NCBI GenBank assembly: GCA_963662155.1
Contig: OY759274.1
Coordinates: 15,980,939 to 16,044,938, forward strand
DNA: 64,000 nt
Source: Lamellibrachia columna
Taxonomy: Eukaryota; Annelida; Polychaeta; Sabellida; Siboglinidae
Reading direction: 5' to 3'
Part shown: piece after piece, positions 1-12,100 of the stretch
How positions within the stretch are numbered: the first letter of the stretch is position 1
How the letters are laid out: every line of letters begins with the position of its first letter
Notes under the pieces: generated by a model
Told to the model about the DNA's origin: nothing
Databases searched by the model: none
The model's input: the letters and a program-made list of their open reading frames with translations, nothing else
Made by a program: the position numbers and the translations under genes

Positions 1-120
1 CATTTTTTACAAAAGTGTTATCTCATTTTTATGAAATCGTCAAAACAAACAGTTTTGGACCGACCAAACTGAAGAAGGGAAAAAGTAGCAAAGAAGTTTG
101 TTTCTGTTAATATGTCTTAC

Positions 121-265
121 TTATCATCCTCGCACACTAATTGGTGCATAAGGCCACTCAGTAACTCCCGCCAGTTCATGCGATCTGTAGCTACTCTGCC
201 ATCTGCCAAGACTTCCATCCGAGTTGTTTTCTTCCTGCTTCCAACACTCCTTCTGTTGTAAAAAT
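121..265 (-). other. possible C-terminal scrap of a non-LTR retrotransposon ORF
   Basis: The reverse complement reads without a stop for about 45 codons and contains the segment LADGRVATDRMNWRELLSGL. This resembles the basic, tryptophan-containing tail (DR.xWR.L) that follows reverse transcriptase in RTE- and R1-type elements. It is short and no flanking ORF supports it. It lies upstream of the first visible ACSF2 exon and would be intronic. Confidence 0.25.
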
Positions 266-486
266 GAACGACTGTTGGAAGTTACCCGATCTAACGAGCA
301 AAGTCAATTCTTTTGATGAGTTTAATAACAAAAGTAAGCCATCTTTTATTACACTGACTGAATATATTAAACTATTGATGCACTAATGAATGAACTGTAT
401 CTATATGAACATAACTGAACCTAATTCATGGTGGACTCAATGAGTTGAGACGACAGCTTTAAAGAGGTTTTGTTGTATATTTGCAG

Positions 487-3400
487 GGGACAACAGGCCG
501 ACCCAAGGGTGCCACACTAACACATCATAACGTCATCAACAACGCCAGAAGTATTGGCTACAGACTCGGATATGACAAACAGGTAAGGCAAAAACTCTTG
601 CATTGAGGATGAGCCAGTGCAGGATTGTTCATCATTACATGTTCTTGTTGTAGTCTTCAAATCTCTCCAGGTTCTTCTTCTGAATCTTCTGCCATGTGGT
701 AATTCCTTGGAGCTGTTAAAATTGTTTTCTTCATTCCTTTATATGTTCGTCCTTATTTCAGCCTGTCAAGCAAGCCCATCCAGTTCACCTCACTTGGCTT
801 TCTCCCTTACATCCTGCCCTCTATTGCCAGCTTCAAAAGTCCTTCACTTCACATGACAAGTGCTGTCATTTTCCTGTCTCTTCTTGATAACCTTCATCAG
901 TGTTCTGTTTTCTCCTACTATGTCGAGTATCTCTTCATTGTTTATTCTGTCCAGCTTATTTATTCCATCGTCCTCCATATTGATATGTTAAAGCTTTCTA
1001 AGTACTTGATGTCACTTCTTATTAATGTAGGTATATGATGTCTCAATTTCCAAAATTGCTCGTAAAGATGAATTCCGTGATGTGTTTTGGAGTAAAGCAA
1101 CACTCGTCTTTGTTCATTCATCACTGCTTAACTAACCCTCCTTTGGGCCTGGGTGGGTCAACTAACTCTCCCTTTGGCCTTAGGTCGCTCAACTAGCTCC
1201 GTTTCGACAATTAAGTAGTTTAACGAACTTCTCATTAATGTGCGAAACTATATAAATGTAATCTTCTTACCAGTGCATAGTTAATTAATTGCACAGACAA
1301 TACAGTGTAATCACATGCTTTGCATGCATTTTTGCCCACCAGCAGACTTCAGTATATACTTTTAACTCACACTTTCTGTTCTGAGCGTTGTAACAAATGA
1401 CACATACTGTACGTCAGTCGTTTTCTGATAACATGTTCAGTAAATAACAACATGGTACCAAATAACTGTTGTCTGATAACATGTTCAGTCAATAATAACA
1501 TGGTACCAAATAACCTTTGCTGCTGTAGTTTCCTGGGAAACATGGGTGGCTCAACTAGCCAAGTGACTCAACCAGCACTGCCTCCCCCACTTGAACTGTT
1601 CATGCATCACCTGTTTAACCACCAATGGCCTGATTCGTGACGGGATAAATTAATTGAGGGCGGAGTTTTGTTTTCCCTGCAGGAGACTCGGATCTGTGTA
1701 CCCGTGCCGTTGTATCACTGCTTTGGCATGGTCGTCGGCAGTCTACAGAGCGTGACACACGGAGCAACCTGCGTCTTCCCCTGTCCTGGCTTTGAGCCGG
1801 CCAAGACACTGACGGCCGTACACGATGAGAGGTAGAAGTTTGGTAATTTAGGTTTGATCTCATAACCGATATCATTTATCGTCAGACCCCTCGCCCGCTA
1901 CATATGACACTTTGAGTTACACCTTTTGTGTAGCCATATCCTTAGTTAGGCCGTTGGCGTCTCTGCAATATATCTAGCCACTTTGAGTCCATCATCTGTC
2001 CAATGCTTGATGTTGTCAACCCATCCCATTTTTCTTCTACACTGCTTCAGTTCTTCAGTTTTTCCCTGGTAGTTCTCTTTCTAAGCTGCTAAGTACCAGT
2101 TACATCGACCTGTAAAAATTGTCTCACCCTTGCAGTAACTATCACATACCATTCGTATTCAGCCATCATAACGCAAAATTGTCAGCACCCTTGTGAACTA
2201 CGATTGGAAAATAAAGAGATTTGTTGGGAAAATACATCTAAACAAAACAGTTGCGACCCCCCATGCAGGTATCTTACAGTGTCATGCCTAGATGTTTGAG
2301 ATCGTTCCGCCCTGTTGTTGGTTAGCATACCCAACTATACGTAGGTTGGTCCAGCCAAATACATTTATGGAATCGTGATGTTTTTATTTTGGTTTTAAAA
2401 TTATATATTTAAAGGTATTATAGCAATTTGACGGTACATGATTTGTGTTTCTGCCACCAGGTGTACCTCTCTGTATGGAACACCGACGATGTTTATCGAT
2501 ATGTTGCACGTTCCTCACTTCTCTGACTTTGACCTTCAGTCTTTGTACACAGGTTGTTGTTTGTTACTTCTCTTCACGAATCTGTAGCTTAAAAATTAAA
2601 TATAACATTGAACTATATTAGTGCATCTACTCAGCAACTCCTCTTAAATGCACTTACGACTATTACTTGTGTCGGTTTTTCTAATTCTCCATAGATTGTT
2701 GGGTTCAGTTAATTGGTGTTTTGTTTAAAAAAGTAATTGGAATTAGTAAAAACATAATTAGTATTTTCAATTACTTTTTTCAGTCACTTATTACATCATG
2801 TAAATGTTTAACTCAACTTATTCGCTACAAATAATCAATAAAACGTAATTTGTTGTTTATATGTCTTTTCTGTTTCCCATGATGTACCAAAATATGTGGA
2901 CATTAAATAAAGCTGCTCTAAAGAACTGTTATTCTTGGTGTTAAATATATATGGTTGCTATGTTCACATACTTTTATTTCAATATGGAATTGGTAAATTG
3001 GAATTTGGAATGTTGTTTGAGGTAGAATTGGAATTGATATTTGTAACTGGTGTGTAATTGGATTTGGAATAGATATACAATAATTGACCCCCAAGTCTGT
3101 TGGTGCGTGTGCATGCAGATGTGAGAATAAGAATGAGAATATGTTACCAGCTGCTTTATTATCCTACGACAGAATCACACATCATGTGTGACATCACGTC
3201 CTACGTTCATCCTGTGCTACTTTGTGCGTTGTGTTCAGGTGTGATCGGTGGCTCGCCATGTCCCGTTGAGGTGATGACGCAGGTCATTGATAGGATGCAC
3301 ATGCCTAATATCACAGTGAGTCTTTCCCTTCTTCCACTGGTGCCATCTTTGACGGTTTAGCCTTAAGTCTTACGGATATTTGACGGTCTTACGTGCGTAG

Positions 3401-6400
3401 GAGACGTTCCTTATGGTTTTGATCACCAGTTCACAAAGGCACGACCAACATTAGCGAATATTTCGGCCAAAGTCCAGTCAATATATCCCAGTTTGCATGG
3501 CGAGCTCCCTTTGAGCTTGAGCGGCTAATCAGCTGACATAGATAATCTACGAGTTTGTTTGCGGTCTTACATAGTTAAGCTGCAAGTCTTACAGGTGTGC
3601 ACCATTCAGGATTGGCACCAGTGGTTCTTCTCTATATTAGTGTTGCCTTATTTATCAGTAACTAAGCATTAACAGTGCTAGATTAACACTGTCGGGAGTC
3701 TGGTACAAACTTTGTGGGGACTTGGTACAAAAGCTGTGAGGGTCTAGTACAAACTTTGTGTAGGCCGGGTAAAAACTTTGTGGGGCCCTGGTACAAACTT
3801 TGTGGGGCCCTGGTACAAAATTTGTGGGGGCCTTTTCCGATTGCGTGAATGACGAAGATTGAGATGCCTGGTATTGACTATGGAGTTAACCAGTTTGTTC
3901 TGGCTAATTTTCTCCAATTGAACAGTACTACCACATTTGGAAAGTTTCCCTGATATTTGTCTTGATCAACATATGATGCATCATCGCCTCTGGTGAGTTT
4001 TCACGAAGCCCAAAAACTAGAAATTGTTTCTAATCGGCTAATCAGATGGATTATGATTGATTTTGTGGGGGGGGCTTTCTGTGGGGCCTGGTACGAGTAT
4101 ACCCATAGTATCATGGTTAATCCGGCACTGGGAAAAGGCAAAGGCACATTCTTATATTGCGAGGTATCCAGTCCTTGGGACTCCTCAATGCATTTTACAC
4201 TTCACCGCCTGGCAGACCTGTTCATTCCAACACCATCTCGACTTCTCTGGGAAAGCATTCAGCCATGTATTCGTTAAAATATCCACCTCTGTATGTAGCC
4301 AGGTACTCATTTATACAGCTGAATGAACTGTGGCAACGTGGGATGAGCGAAATTGTCAAAGTTTCGAAATGGCAGGAAGAGGATGCGAACCCGGGTTCTC
4401 TCGATTGAGGGTCCTACCATGTCCCACGATATCAATGCAGTACACAGTACCCCTGGGTATTAATGGCGGAGTGCCCAACATGGAGTGTAGCTGAAGCCAC
4501 AACAAGAGCCAAACAATGTATAATAGTATAACATATCAACCCTGTCTTGACCTTTGCCTACAACCTGTCTTAAAACAGCAACATGCTATTGTGTTGGCAA
4601 CGGTGACATGCTTTAATCGTCTGTTTTCGCAAAAGCGTTAATGTGTACCTCTGTTCTCATGTTTTAACCCTAGATCTGCTATGGCACCACAGAAAACAGT
4701 CCAATTACGTTCCAAGGTTACATGGACGACACGTTGGAGAGGAAAGTGTCAACGATTGGCAGAGTTCATCCCAACACAGAGGCAAGCGTTACCTTTGGCA
4801 ACTGTGTTTTCTCGTGTTTCTAAAGGCCCGTTCACACGATCGATCAATTGCCAAATTGGTCGGTCAACATTGTGTCGCATGACAAAGCGAAGCTAAATTA
4901 CGTGAGCGTTCACATAAGCAGTGTGACCTATTGATTGGAGCCAATCACCACTTTAGTTCTGATTAAAAGCACTTGGTCGTGGCGATCGCTGATTGGCCGC
5001 TGCTTCAAACTGTCGCCCGACAGATTCCACAATTGGAACCAGCGGCAATTCCGTGGGCGCAATTGTAGACACAATTTGGCCTTGCTAATTTATTTATTTA
5101 TTATTAAACATTCATAACGCGCCATGTATCCGGGTGAAACATCTGCACAAAGGCGGCACAGTTGTATATGTGTAAGTAAAATGAGCGAAAACAGATTAAA
5201 AGAATACATTTAATGAACCTGTTTTAGTGTTTAGTGTTTAGTTTTAGTTCACCAAATAACCAACAGATGGGAGCTCCTGAAGCATGGGATAGTTGTATCC
5301 TCTTGTCGTGGAGAATTAACTGGTTCCTTAAAGCTGCCTCTGTAATTCATTTGTCGTGGAGAATTAACTGGGTCCTTACAGCTGCCTCCGTAATTCATTT
5401 GTCGTGGAGAAATAACTTGGTCCTGATAGCTGCCTCCGTAATTCATTTGTCGTGGAGAAATAACTCGGTCCTTATAGCTGCCTCCGTAATTCATTTGTCG
5501 TGGAGAAATAACTCGGTCCTTATAGCTGCCTCCATAATTCATTTGTCGTGGAGAATTAACTGGGTCCTTAAAGCTGCCTCCGTAATTCATTTGTCGTGGA
5601 GAAATAACTTGGTCCTGATAGCTGCCTCCGTAATTCATTTGTCGTGGAGAAATAACTCGGTCCTTATAGCTGCCTCCGTAATTCATTTGTTGTGGAGAAA
5701 TAACTCGGTCCTTATAGCTGCCTCCATAATTCATTTGTCGTGGAGAAATAACTCGACCCGTAAAGCTGCTTCCGTAATTCATTTGTCGTTGAAAAGTATC
5801 TCGGTCCTTAAAGCTGCCTCCGTAATTCATTTAGCCCATTCCGAATTAGGTATGTTGATGTTCAGAAAAATAGTATGCGCAGTCGGTTTAAGAAGAGTGC
5901 ATACCACGGTTATTTTAGCAACATATAAAGACAACATATACGTTCACTATATTCAGTGACAATTGACGCAATATATTAACATCTTAAAAATGTGTTTCTA
6001 TACTGTAGCAAATATTCAATGGTTGTTGCAGGCGAAGGTCATCAATGACGATGGCGAGGTCCTTCCCATAGACACACCAGGAAACCTCTGTATCCGTGGT
6101 TACTCCGTGATGCTGGGTTATTGGGATGACGCTGAGAAAACGAAGGAGTCTATCTTGTCAGACGGCTGGTATCAGACGGGGTCAGTCTGCCGCCAAACTT
6201 CTTCCCTCTCGATGTCCATCTCTGGTCATACTGAATTTATCTTATCAACGCATAGGATTAAATGCTTTTGCGAATATTTTTGTTTTGTTTTATTCTTCCG
6301 ATTAATCATTTGCAGGCTGGGGACCACATTACGCCACCACCCTCTCAACGACTTGCTTGAATTTCTCTCGATTTGTAATTTTCTCCCATTCTTTTCCAGA

Positions 6401-7759
6401 TCTATTTTCACACTATCCCTCCACCCGGGTTTCCAGTCTTCCTCTTCTCCTTCTACCACCCTCTTCTTTTTTCCATGCTAATTAGCATCTGTTCTCATGA
6501 GCATCACATCCTCATTTTAAGAGTTGATAAATGTAATGGTTAATCGTGTGGATATGTCAGTAGTATCAAAGTCTGCTGTTTAAATGCAGCCACACTTTCA
6601 ATTAGAAACATTTGTATCTGCATTTTAATGTAATTGTAATAGACCAATAGAATACGTATCTTCCTAGCAGTTAACCGAGACGTCCTTGTTTGTCATACAG
6701 TTTCCAAGGTGGTGACAGGTTGGTAGGCCTATCTATTGTCAACATAGTGTTCTTGTTCAAAGGGACATCGCCGTGATTGACGAGGATGGTTATGGACGGA
6801 TTGTGGGACGTTTGACAGACATGATTATCCGTGGCGGTGAGAATGTGTACCCTGTAGAGGTGGAAAACGTCATCTACAAGAACCCTAAAGTAGCTGACGT
6901 CCAGGTGAGGCTTGGTGAAACAGGTGGGGCTTGTTGTTGCAGGTATATTATCCCATAAGAACTGTTTCCTTAAGTTACACATGCCATGGAGATCACTGGC
7001 CACCTCCCACAAACCATTGGTGTTTTATCTGTCAATAGCTATAGGTGTTCCATCTGTCACTAGCCATTGGAGTTCTGCCATCCGTTATTGCCCACTAGCT
7101 CTATCCGTTACGTGTGAAAAGTGTTCCATCTGTTACAGGTGATAGGTATTCCAGACGAGAGACTCGGAGAGGAGGTGTGTGCGTGGATCCGACTTAACGA
7201 AAGTGTAGATGCTACAGCGGAGGAGATAAAGAATTTCTGCAAGGGGAAGGTGTTAATTCACGTTACACGTAGCATCAAGTTTTGACTAAGTTCCCCAGCT
7301 TGCTGTCCACCCTAAATGTGTAGCCTAAGTACAGGCTCCTAACATTTTGTATTCTCCCATATCCTACTTTCTGGTGATGCAGAGTAAATTCCTATTTCGC
7401 ATTTCGCACAGACACTACATAAACGTACACGAACGATGACAGCAGACACAGTGGTTTATTTATCTTATTTATGCAGCAAATCCCCATTAAATAGATGCAA
7501 ATAACACAAGCAGTATTAATAACAAACATAGCACGACACTCTGGTAATACTTAACAGAAACCACTAGAATGAAACAACATCTGTGACTATAGGTTGTGTG
7601 TATGTTCCTCTGCAGCTGTCCCACTTCAAGGTTCCTCGCTACATACGGTTTGTTGGAGACTACCCAATGACTGTCACTGGCAAAGTGCAGAAATACAAGA
7701 TGAGAAACGAGGAAGCAGGAAAGCTCAAGTCATCACCAGCAAAAGTTGCAAGTGACTGA
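487..7759 (+). CDS. ACSF2: Acyl-CoA synthetase family member 2 (ACSF2), 3' nine exons, 5' partial
   Basis: ANL-superfamily enzyme that activates medium-chain fatty acids to acyl-CoA with ATP; the vertebrate protein is mitochondrial. Exons by splice sites and frame: 487-582, 1683-1831, 2461-2552, 3239-3315, 4674-4781, 6032-6180, 6763-6904, 7139-7249, 7616-7759. They join in phase to 355 residues plus TGA, about the last 60% of the 615-residue human protein. Core motifs are present in order: phosphate-binding [10 protein letters not shown] at the first codons, YHCFGMV, adenine motif YGTTENSP (exon 5), DGWYQTGD across exons 6/7, [16 protein letters not shown] (hinge, exon 7), and [14 protein letters not shown] with the catalytic lysine in the last exon. 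Exon 5 ends GAG|gcaagc, an apparent GC donor. The exon before 487, which should end with the start of the TSGTTG motif, was not found in 1-486. Introns carry minisatellites and a SINE-like repeat. Every catalytic motif is intact, so this looks like a live gene. Confidence 0.93.
1424..1518. repeat. two-copy 49-bp tandem repeat in ACSF2 intron
   Basis: Two adjacent units begin CTGATAACATGTTCAGT at 1424 and 1473 and both contain CATGGTACCAAATAAC. They differ at a few positions. No function is visible. Confidence 0.7.
3696..3835. repeat. short tandem repeat, ~22-bp unit, in ACSF2 intron
   Basis: About six degenerate units of the type GGTACAAACTTTGTGGGGCC follow each other. The later units are the most alike, suggesting recent expansion at that end. 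It lies in the intron between exons 3239-3315 and 4674-4781. Confidence 0.75.
4080..4445 (-). mobile_element. SINE-like dispersed repeat with tRNA-like head
   Basis: Read on the minus strand, the element starts near 4445 with a head containing GGGTTCGCATCC, close to a pol III B box (GGTTCGANTCC), preceded by a weak A-box-like stretch. A body follows with CATTTCGAAACTTTG, then GAGTACCTGGCTACA and a segment about a TCGAGATGGTGTTGGAATGA motif. The same head and body occur on the minus strand at 59825-61045. Two copies with shared order support a real repeat family; the tRNA origin rests on the box matches only. Confidence 0.6.
5304..5831. repeat. 48-bp minisatellite, 11 units, open on both strands
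   Basis: Units beginning GTCGTGGAGAAATAACT recur every 48 bp at 5304, 5352, 5400 and so on to 5784. Because 48 is a multiple of three and the unit lacks stops in one frame of each strand, both strands carry long open frames: plus-strand 16-residue repeats like [16 protein letters not shown] and minus-strand repeats like [16 protein letters not shown]. It lies wholly inside the ACSF2 intron 4782-6031. No splice sites or start context mark it as an exon, so a non-coding minisatellite is the default reading. Confidence 0.9.
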
Positions 7760-8015
7760 TCACCTGTTTAGATGACTTATCATGCCTTCTGTCGTGTGGA
7801 CCGACTTGGGACATCTCCAATGATTGGATGTTTATTTCACCAATACCAAACCAAAAATATACTTATGTAGTCTGATTGTTTTTGGTCAAATGGTAAAAAT
7901 GTCACAGCAATCCATTGAAAGGAAGTGAATGCTCACGCGGTACAAAGTTTACCCAATATACAAATTTAACCTCGAAATTCCAACATCTATATATAATACA
8001 ATATATATATATATT

Positions 8016-8046
<31 letters not shown>

Positions 8047-9174
8047 TATCAACAACAATTAGCCAAACATGTTGATACATATTTTATGAAAGAAGTTGTT
8101 AATACTGAATACACTAACTATATAACCTACACATATGAAAAATAACTATAGTACTAATCATGTATGTTAAATACAACAAAAACTACATATATAATATTAA
8201 TTACATCAATAGCAGATTGGCAACCTAAAAGCATGGTGTCATTTCCATTTGCGGAAATTACATCATTAAATTACAAAAGGAAGTCCCTAAATAATGAGCT
8301 AACTTAATCCAAGATGTGTTTACAATGGAATATTGACGGTTCATACATGTTTCGTTAACACAGATTGGTATATGGGGCACAATTAAAGCATATTTACTAT
8401 AAACATCAATGTTGTAATTTTGGCTACAAGGTGTGTAGTACGATCTCAGATTGTAATTGCAGGTGTAACCAGTCATGTTGCCAAAACAGGTATTATACAC
8501 CACATTTTAAGAACCAAAAGATAACAAAATATTTTGATACAAATTATATGTATTGTTATATTTCTTATATATTTTTTATTATTTTAGTTGTTTAAAGACA
8601 GAAAGCAACTGGTTGTAGTAATAGTTAATATATTGACAAGACAAAGATATTGCATCTGCAGCTGTTTTGATTGCAGAGTAGACATAATTAAAACATACAT
8701 TTTATAAAATAAATAATTTTTTAACAATACTATCTTTACATATTCAAGATCGGAAATTTCACATTCATCAATAATGAAAAGGCAGCTAGCAAAGCAATGA
8801 ATAAATGACTGAAGAATAGTTGCAAAAACACTGTTATGGAGTGCAATACACTACGCTGCAGATAAACGCTGTTATGGAGTATAGTACACTACGCTGCAGA
8901 TAAGCGAAGGTAACCAGGAAAACGCCAAGACAAAGAATGAACTTATCAGGGTCTGAAAGAAGGCAGAATATATGAAGAGAAAGCCAGAACGGACAAAACG
9001 TTAGAAGAGCCAACCTGTCACATGACAGACTATTAAGAATATTCAACGTCTTGGCAATAACTGTGTTTACAAGTAGAATTGAAGATATTCCCACGTTAAT
9101 CGTTATACCAGATAGCAATGTCACCACCGGTTCACGGCCGGATTGTTTTACAGTTTACACGTCACGACAGTTCC
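7760..9174. other. intergenic gap between ACSF2 and sacsin-like gene (tail to tail)
   Basis: The two genes converge here, so this span should hold both 3' UTRs. It contains a (TA)n tract at about 7998-8049, a two-copy direct repeat near 8826-8904 (shared CTACGCTGCAGATAA), and a TTTATT at about 8576, which read on the minus strand is AATAAA and could serve the sacsin-like gene. No further exon was recognised; in particular no J-domain HPD motif or HEPN region was found on the minus strand. Confidence 0.55.
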
Positions 9175-12100
9175 CTAGTTCCTTACAAACTTGTACAGTT
9201 GGGCATCATCAACGATTACGCCCGAGCGTTCCCCAATGGTGACGTGAAACGTGCTACTGTCGAAACGTGACAGTTGCTGTTTTTTTATGATGCCATACAG
9301 GACGGGGTGACTGTCATCTTCTTTGTATCCCACGTACTCTCCCTCAATGAAAGCCCGTTTTCCTCCCTTCAGCAATGTCATGTGCGTGTTCGAGACTGGG
9401 TCACCTGGTCGAGGGACAAGGCGAGGCCGCCCACTTTCCGCCGTCGCGTGGTGTTCACGCACGTTAAGGTTATTCAACGTTGTGTTGATATCGTTTTCGC
9501 TCTGACAGGAGATTATGGGCTGCAGATAAAGAACGGCATCTCTCAGTAGACCCGACATTATCTCGTTGATGACGTCAGTAAGGGACACGAGCAGATCGAG
9601 GCTGAGTTCGGCGTCACTGCTGACGTAAACGTGCCACTGGGTGACGTGTCCCAGTTGACCGGGCTTCTCCACGAAACACGTCTTCTTTAGCTGACTGCCG
9701 ACCACTGGTTTGTCTCTGTACACGAGCTCTGTGACGACATCGCCAATGACGCCATGGACGTTGATCGTCGACAGGCGATCGGTGGCGTCGGCAATTCGGG
9801 CCGTGTCAGGCTCGATGCCCCGACGGTGGGCCTCGTGACGCGCCAGTCGGTCGATGGCGTCAAGGAAGACCGGAGACCGCAGGCGGGCGCTGAGTCTGGC
9901 TGCCAGACTGTCGGTGCTCTCAGACAACTGGCACTGACTCGTCAGTCTTTCACTCACGACAGAACTCAGCATCTTTGGCTGCAAGGCGGCTGGCAACCTG
10001 CACATACTCTCTTCCGGACGGGAGTCCCCACACTCTTGCACTCTGGCCATGAACTGTAGACCGGGCAGTGCTCCAGCCCGCTCGTAGTAAGCCGGCGCGT
10101 CGTTGAAGACGAGACGTGTTGACTGCACGAGTGTACCCCACTCGCTGAGCAAGAACAAACGAAGTAGGTCTGGCGTTTGTGATCTTTCCTTGAGCACTTG
10201 AAACAGGCCCGCCATCGCTTTCAGTGCACAGACCAATTCATTTGGATCGAGTTCATCATTGCGAGTCTGCGTGTGTAGGTGAGTCAACACACTACAGTAC
10301 TGATCGGCCGTCGCCCGCTCTGTGGCTCCCAATGCCTGGAACAGTGGACCGAACTCACCCAGGTACAACGGCAGTTTGTACAGGTACGGCCGGATCTCGT
10401 CCGTGTCGTACATGTTGATGACTGTCTGGCTGGCAAACACGACTTTGCCGTCTTCAACCAGCACACACGGGGTGTTCGAGAGGATATCGTGGACGTCAGG
10501 GTCTTTCAATCCGTGGGTTTGTAGGTGGCTGTAGATACTCCTAAACACGTTCTGTTTGACGGCGTTGTTGCCCCGGGTCTCGTTTTCGCACAGCGTCCGT
10601 AGATGCATCGCCACCATCTGGTTGGGCGGGTTGTCGGCGATGCCGAGACATTTCTTTACAACAGCAACACGTTGTGGCTCGCGGAAACTGCGGCCTGGAT
10701 CAGCCCAGTCCGGCAGCAGCTTCGCTTGTGTCCAGGTAATGGTCGCATTCTCCATTGAGAAGCTGTCGCGGAAGGCGATGTAGCGGCCGTTAGCAGCACG
10801 TTGTTGGTGCAACTGTTGCAGCGATGGGTCAACTCGTGCCTCCGTCACAAACGCCACATCCGCTATGCTTTGTAAGATCACACGTTGGGTGTTTGCGTCT
10901 TCCATAGCGAACAGGTGCTTCACTAAGACACGAGACTTGAGCACCGTTTCTTCGGAAATGCTGTTGGTGGCGCCTTCTAGTGCTACTTGCTTTGCAAACT
11001 GACAGTACATGTGTGGGGTGACTTCGCGCTGCAAACCAAGTTGACACAAGAAGTGTTTCCATGTCTGCCTGGAGAACGAACTGTGTTGAGGCTGCGGGGG
11101 GAACCTGTCGTCTGGAAGCATGACCCGGAAGACTTCGTTATCCGAATCGTAGAAGTCGCTCACTGGCCGAAGGTCGCCGTCTGCGTCATGTCCGAGGATA
11201 GGCAGTTTCTGAAGCACCGAGACTACCTTTGTTCGTTCACTGTCGGAGATGCCACCGCCTGACCGATCCACCATGAATGTGGTGTAGACATAGTACAGAT
11301 GGGTCATGCGTTCGTAAGTTGACAGATACTCCAGCTGTTGGAAGATGAATTTGCAGTAGATGTCACCGAGAGTAAGGAAAGCGGAGCCGATAGCTGTGTA
11401 GAGCGCCGTGAGTTCGTCGTCCTGAGAGAGGAACACGATCCCCGACTTACTCCTCCATGAATCCATGCCACTGGTGGGGATTCTACGCGGTAGCACGTAG
11501 ACACAACATCCTGCCAGGCGGATAACATCGCCGCATACGGTGGTATACAAGGGCAGTTCCTTCAAACGATTCACGTAATGTGTGTCGTACTTCTGTAGAT
11601 GCTGCAGGTTCTTGCTGAAGTAGGTTAGTAGATGATGCCTTTCCCTAGAACTCAACACAGTAGTTTCACCACATTCATTCATGCGTGTGTGAACTACACC
11701 GAACACCAAATGAGGTTCGTCGACTGTGGTCACTAGAACTTGCAGAATAGTCGTAAACCCAGCAGTCATACAAAGACCTTGTTGCCGGTCCGCGACCAAC
11801 AAGTCTACTTCGGGCAGACGCGTCTTTCGAAGCACTCCAACCAGGTCGTAGTCTGTGGAGGAGGGTAGGTAGATGACAGTTGACGCCATGCCAATGGGCA
11901 CGAGGAATCGTTCGCCGGCGACACGGGCTGGGATGAGACACCAGTCATTCAGAGGCGACAGGTGAGCTTCGATGTATGACCTATGCTGTGGCAGTTGTCC
12001 ATTAGAGTTATACTGTGAGTCAATGAAGTGCCACAGACGTCTCACCCAGGTGTCGTGTGGTAGAGTGTTGTACTGACGAGACCATTTCACAAGAGAGTGA

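Noticed and set aside
4800..5120. Segment with GTTCACACGATCG and several CAATTG motifs, considered as a MITE
   Set aside because: No convincing terminal inverted repeats or target duplication could be placed.
5304..5831. An ACSF2 exon encoding a 16-residue repeat domain
   Set aside because: No known ACSF2 carries such a domain. Flanking exons (4674-4781 and 6032-6180) join in phase without it and no splice sites frame the array.
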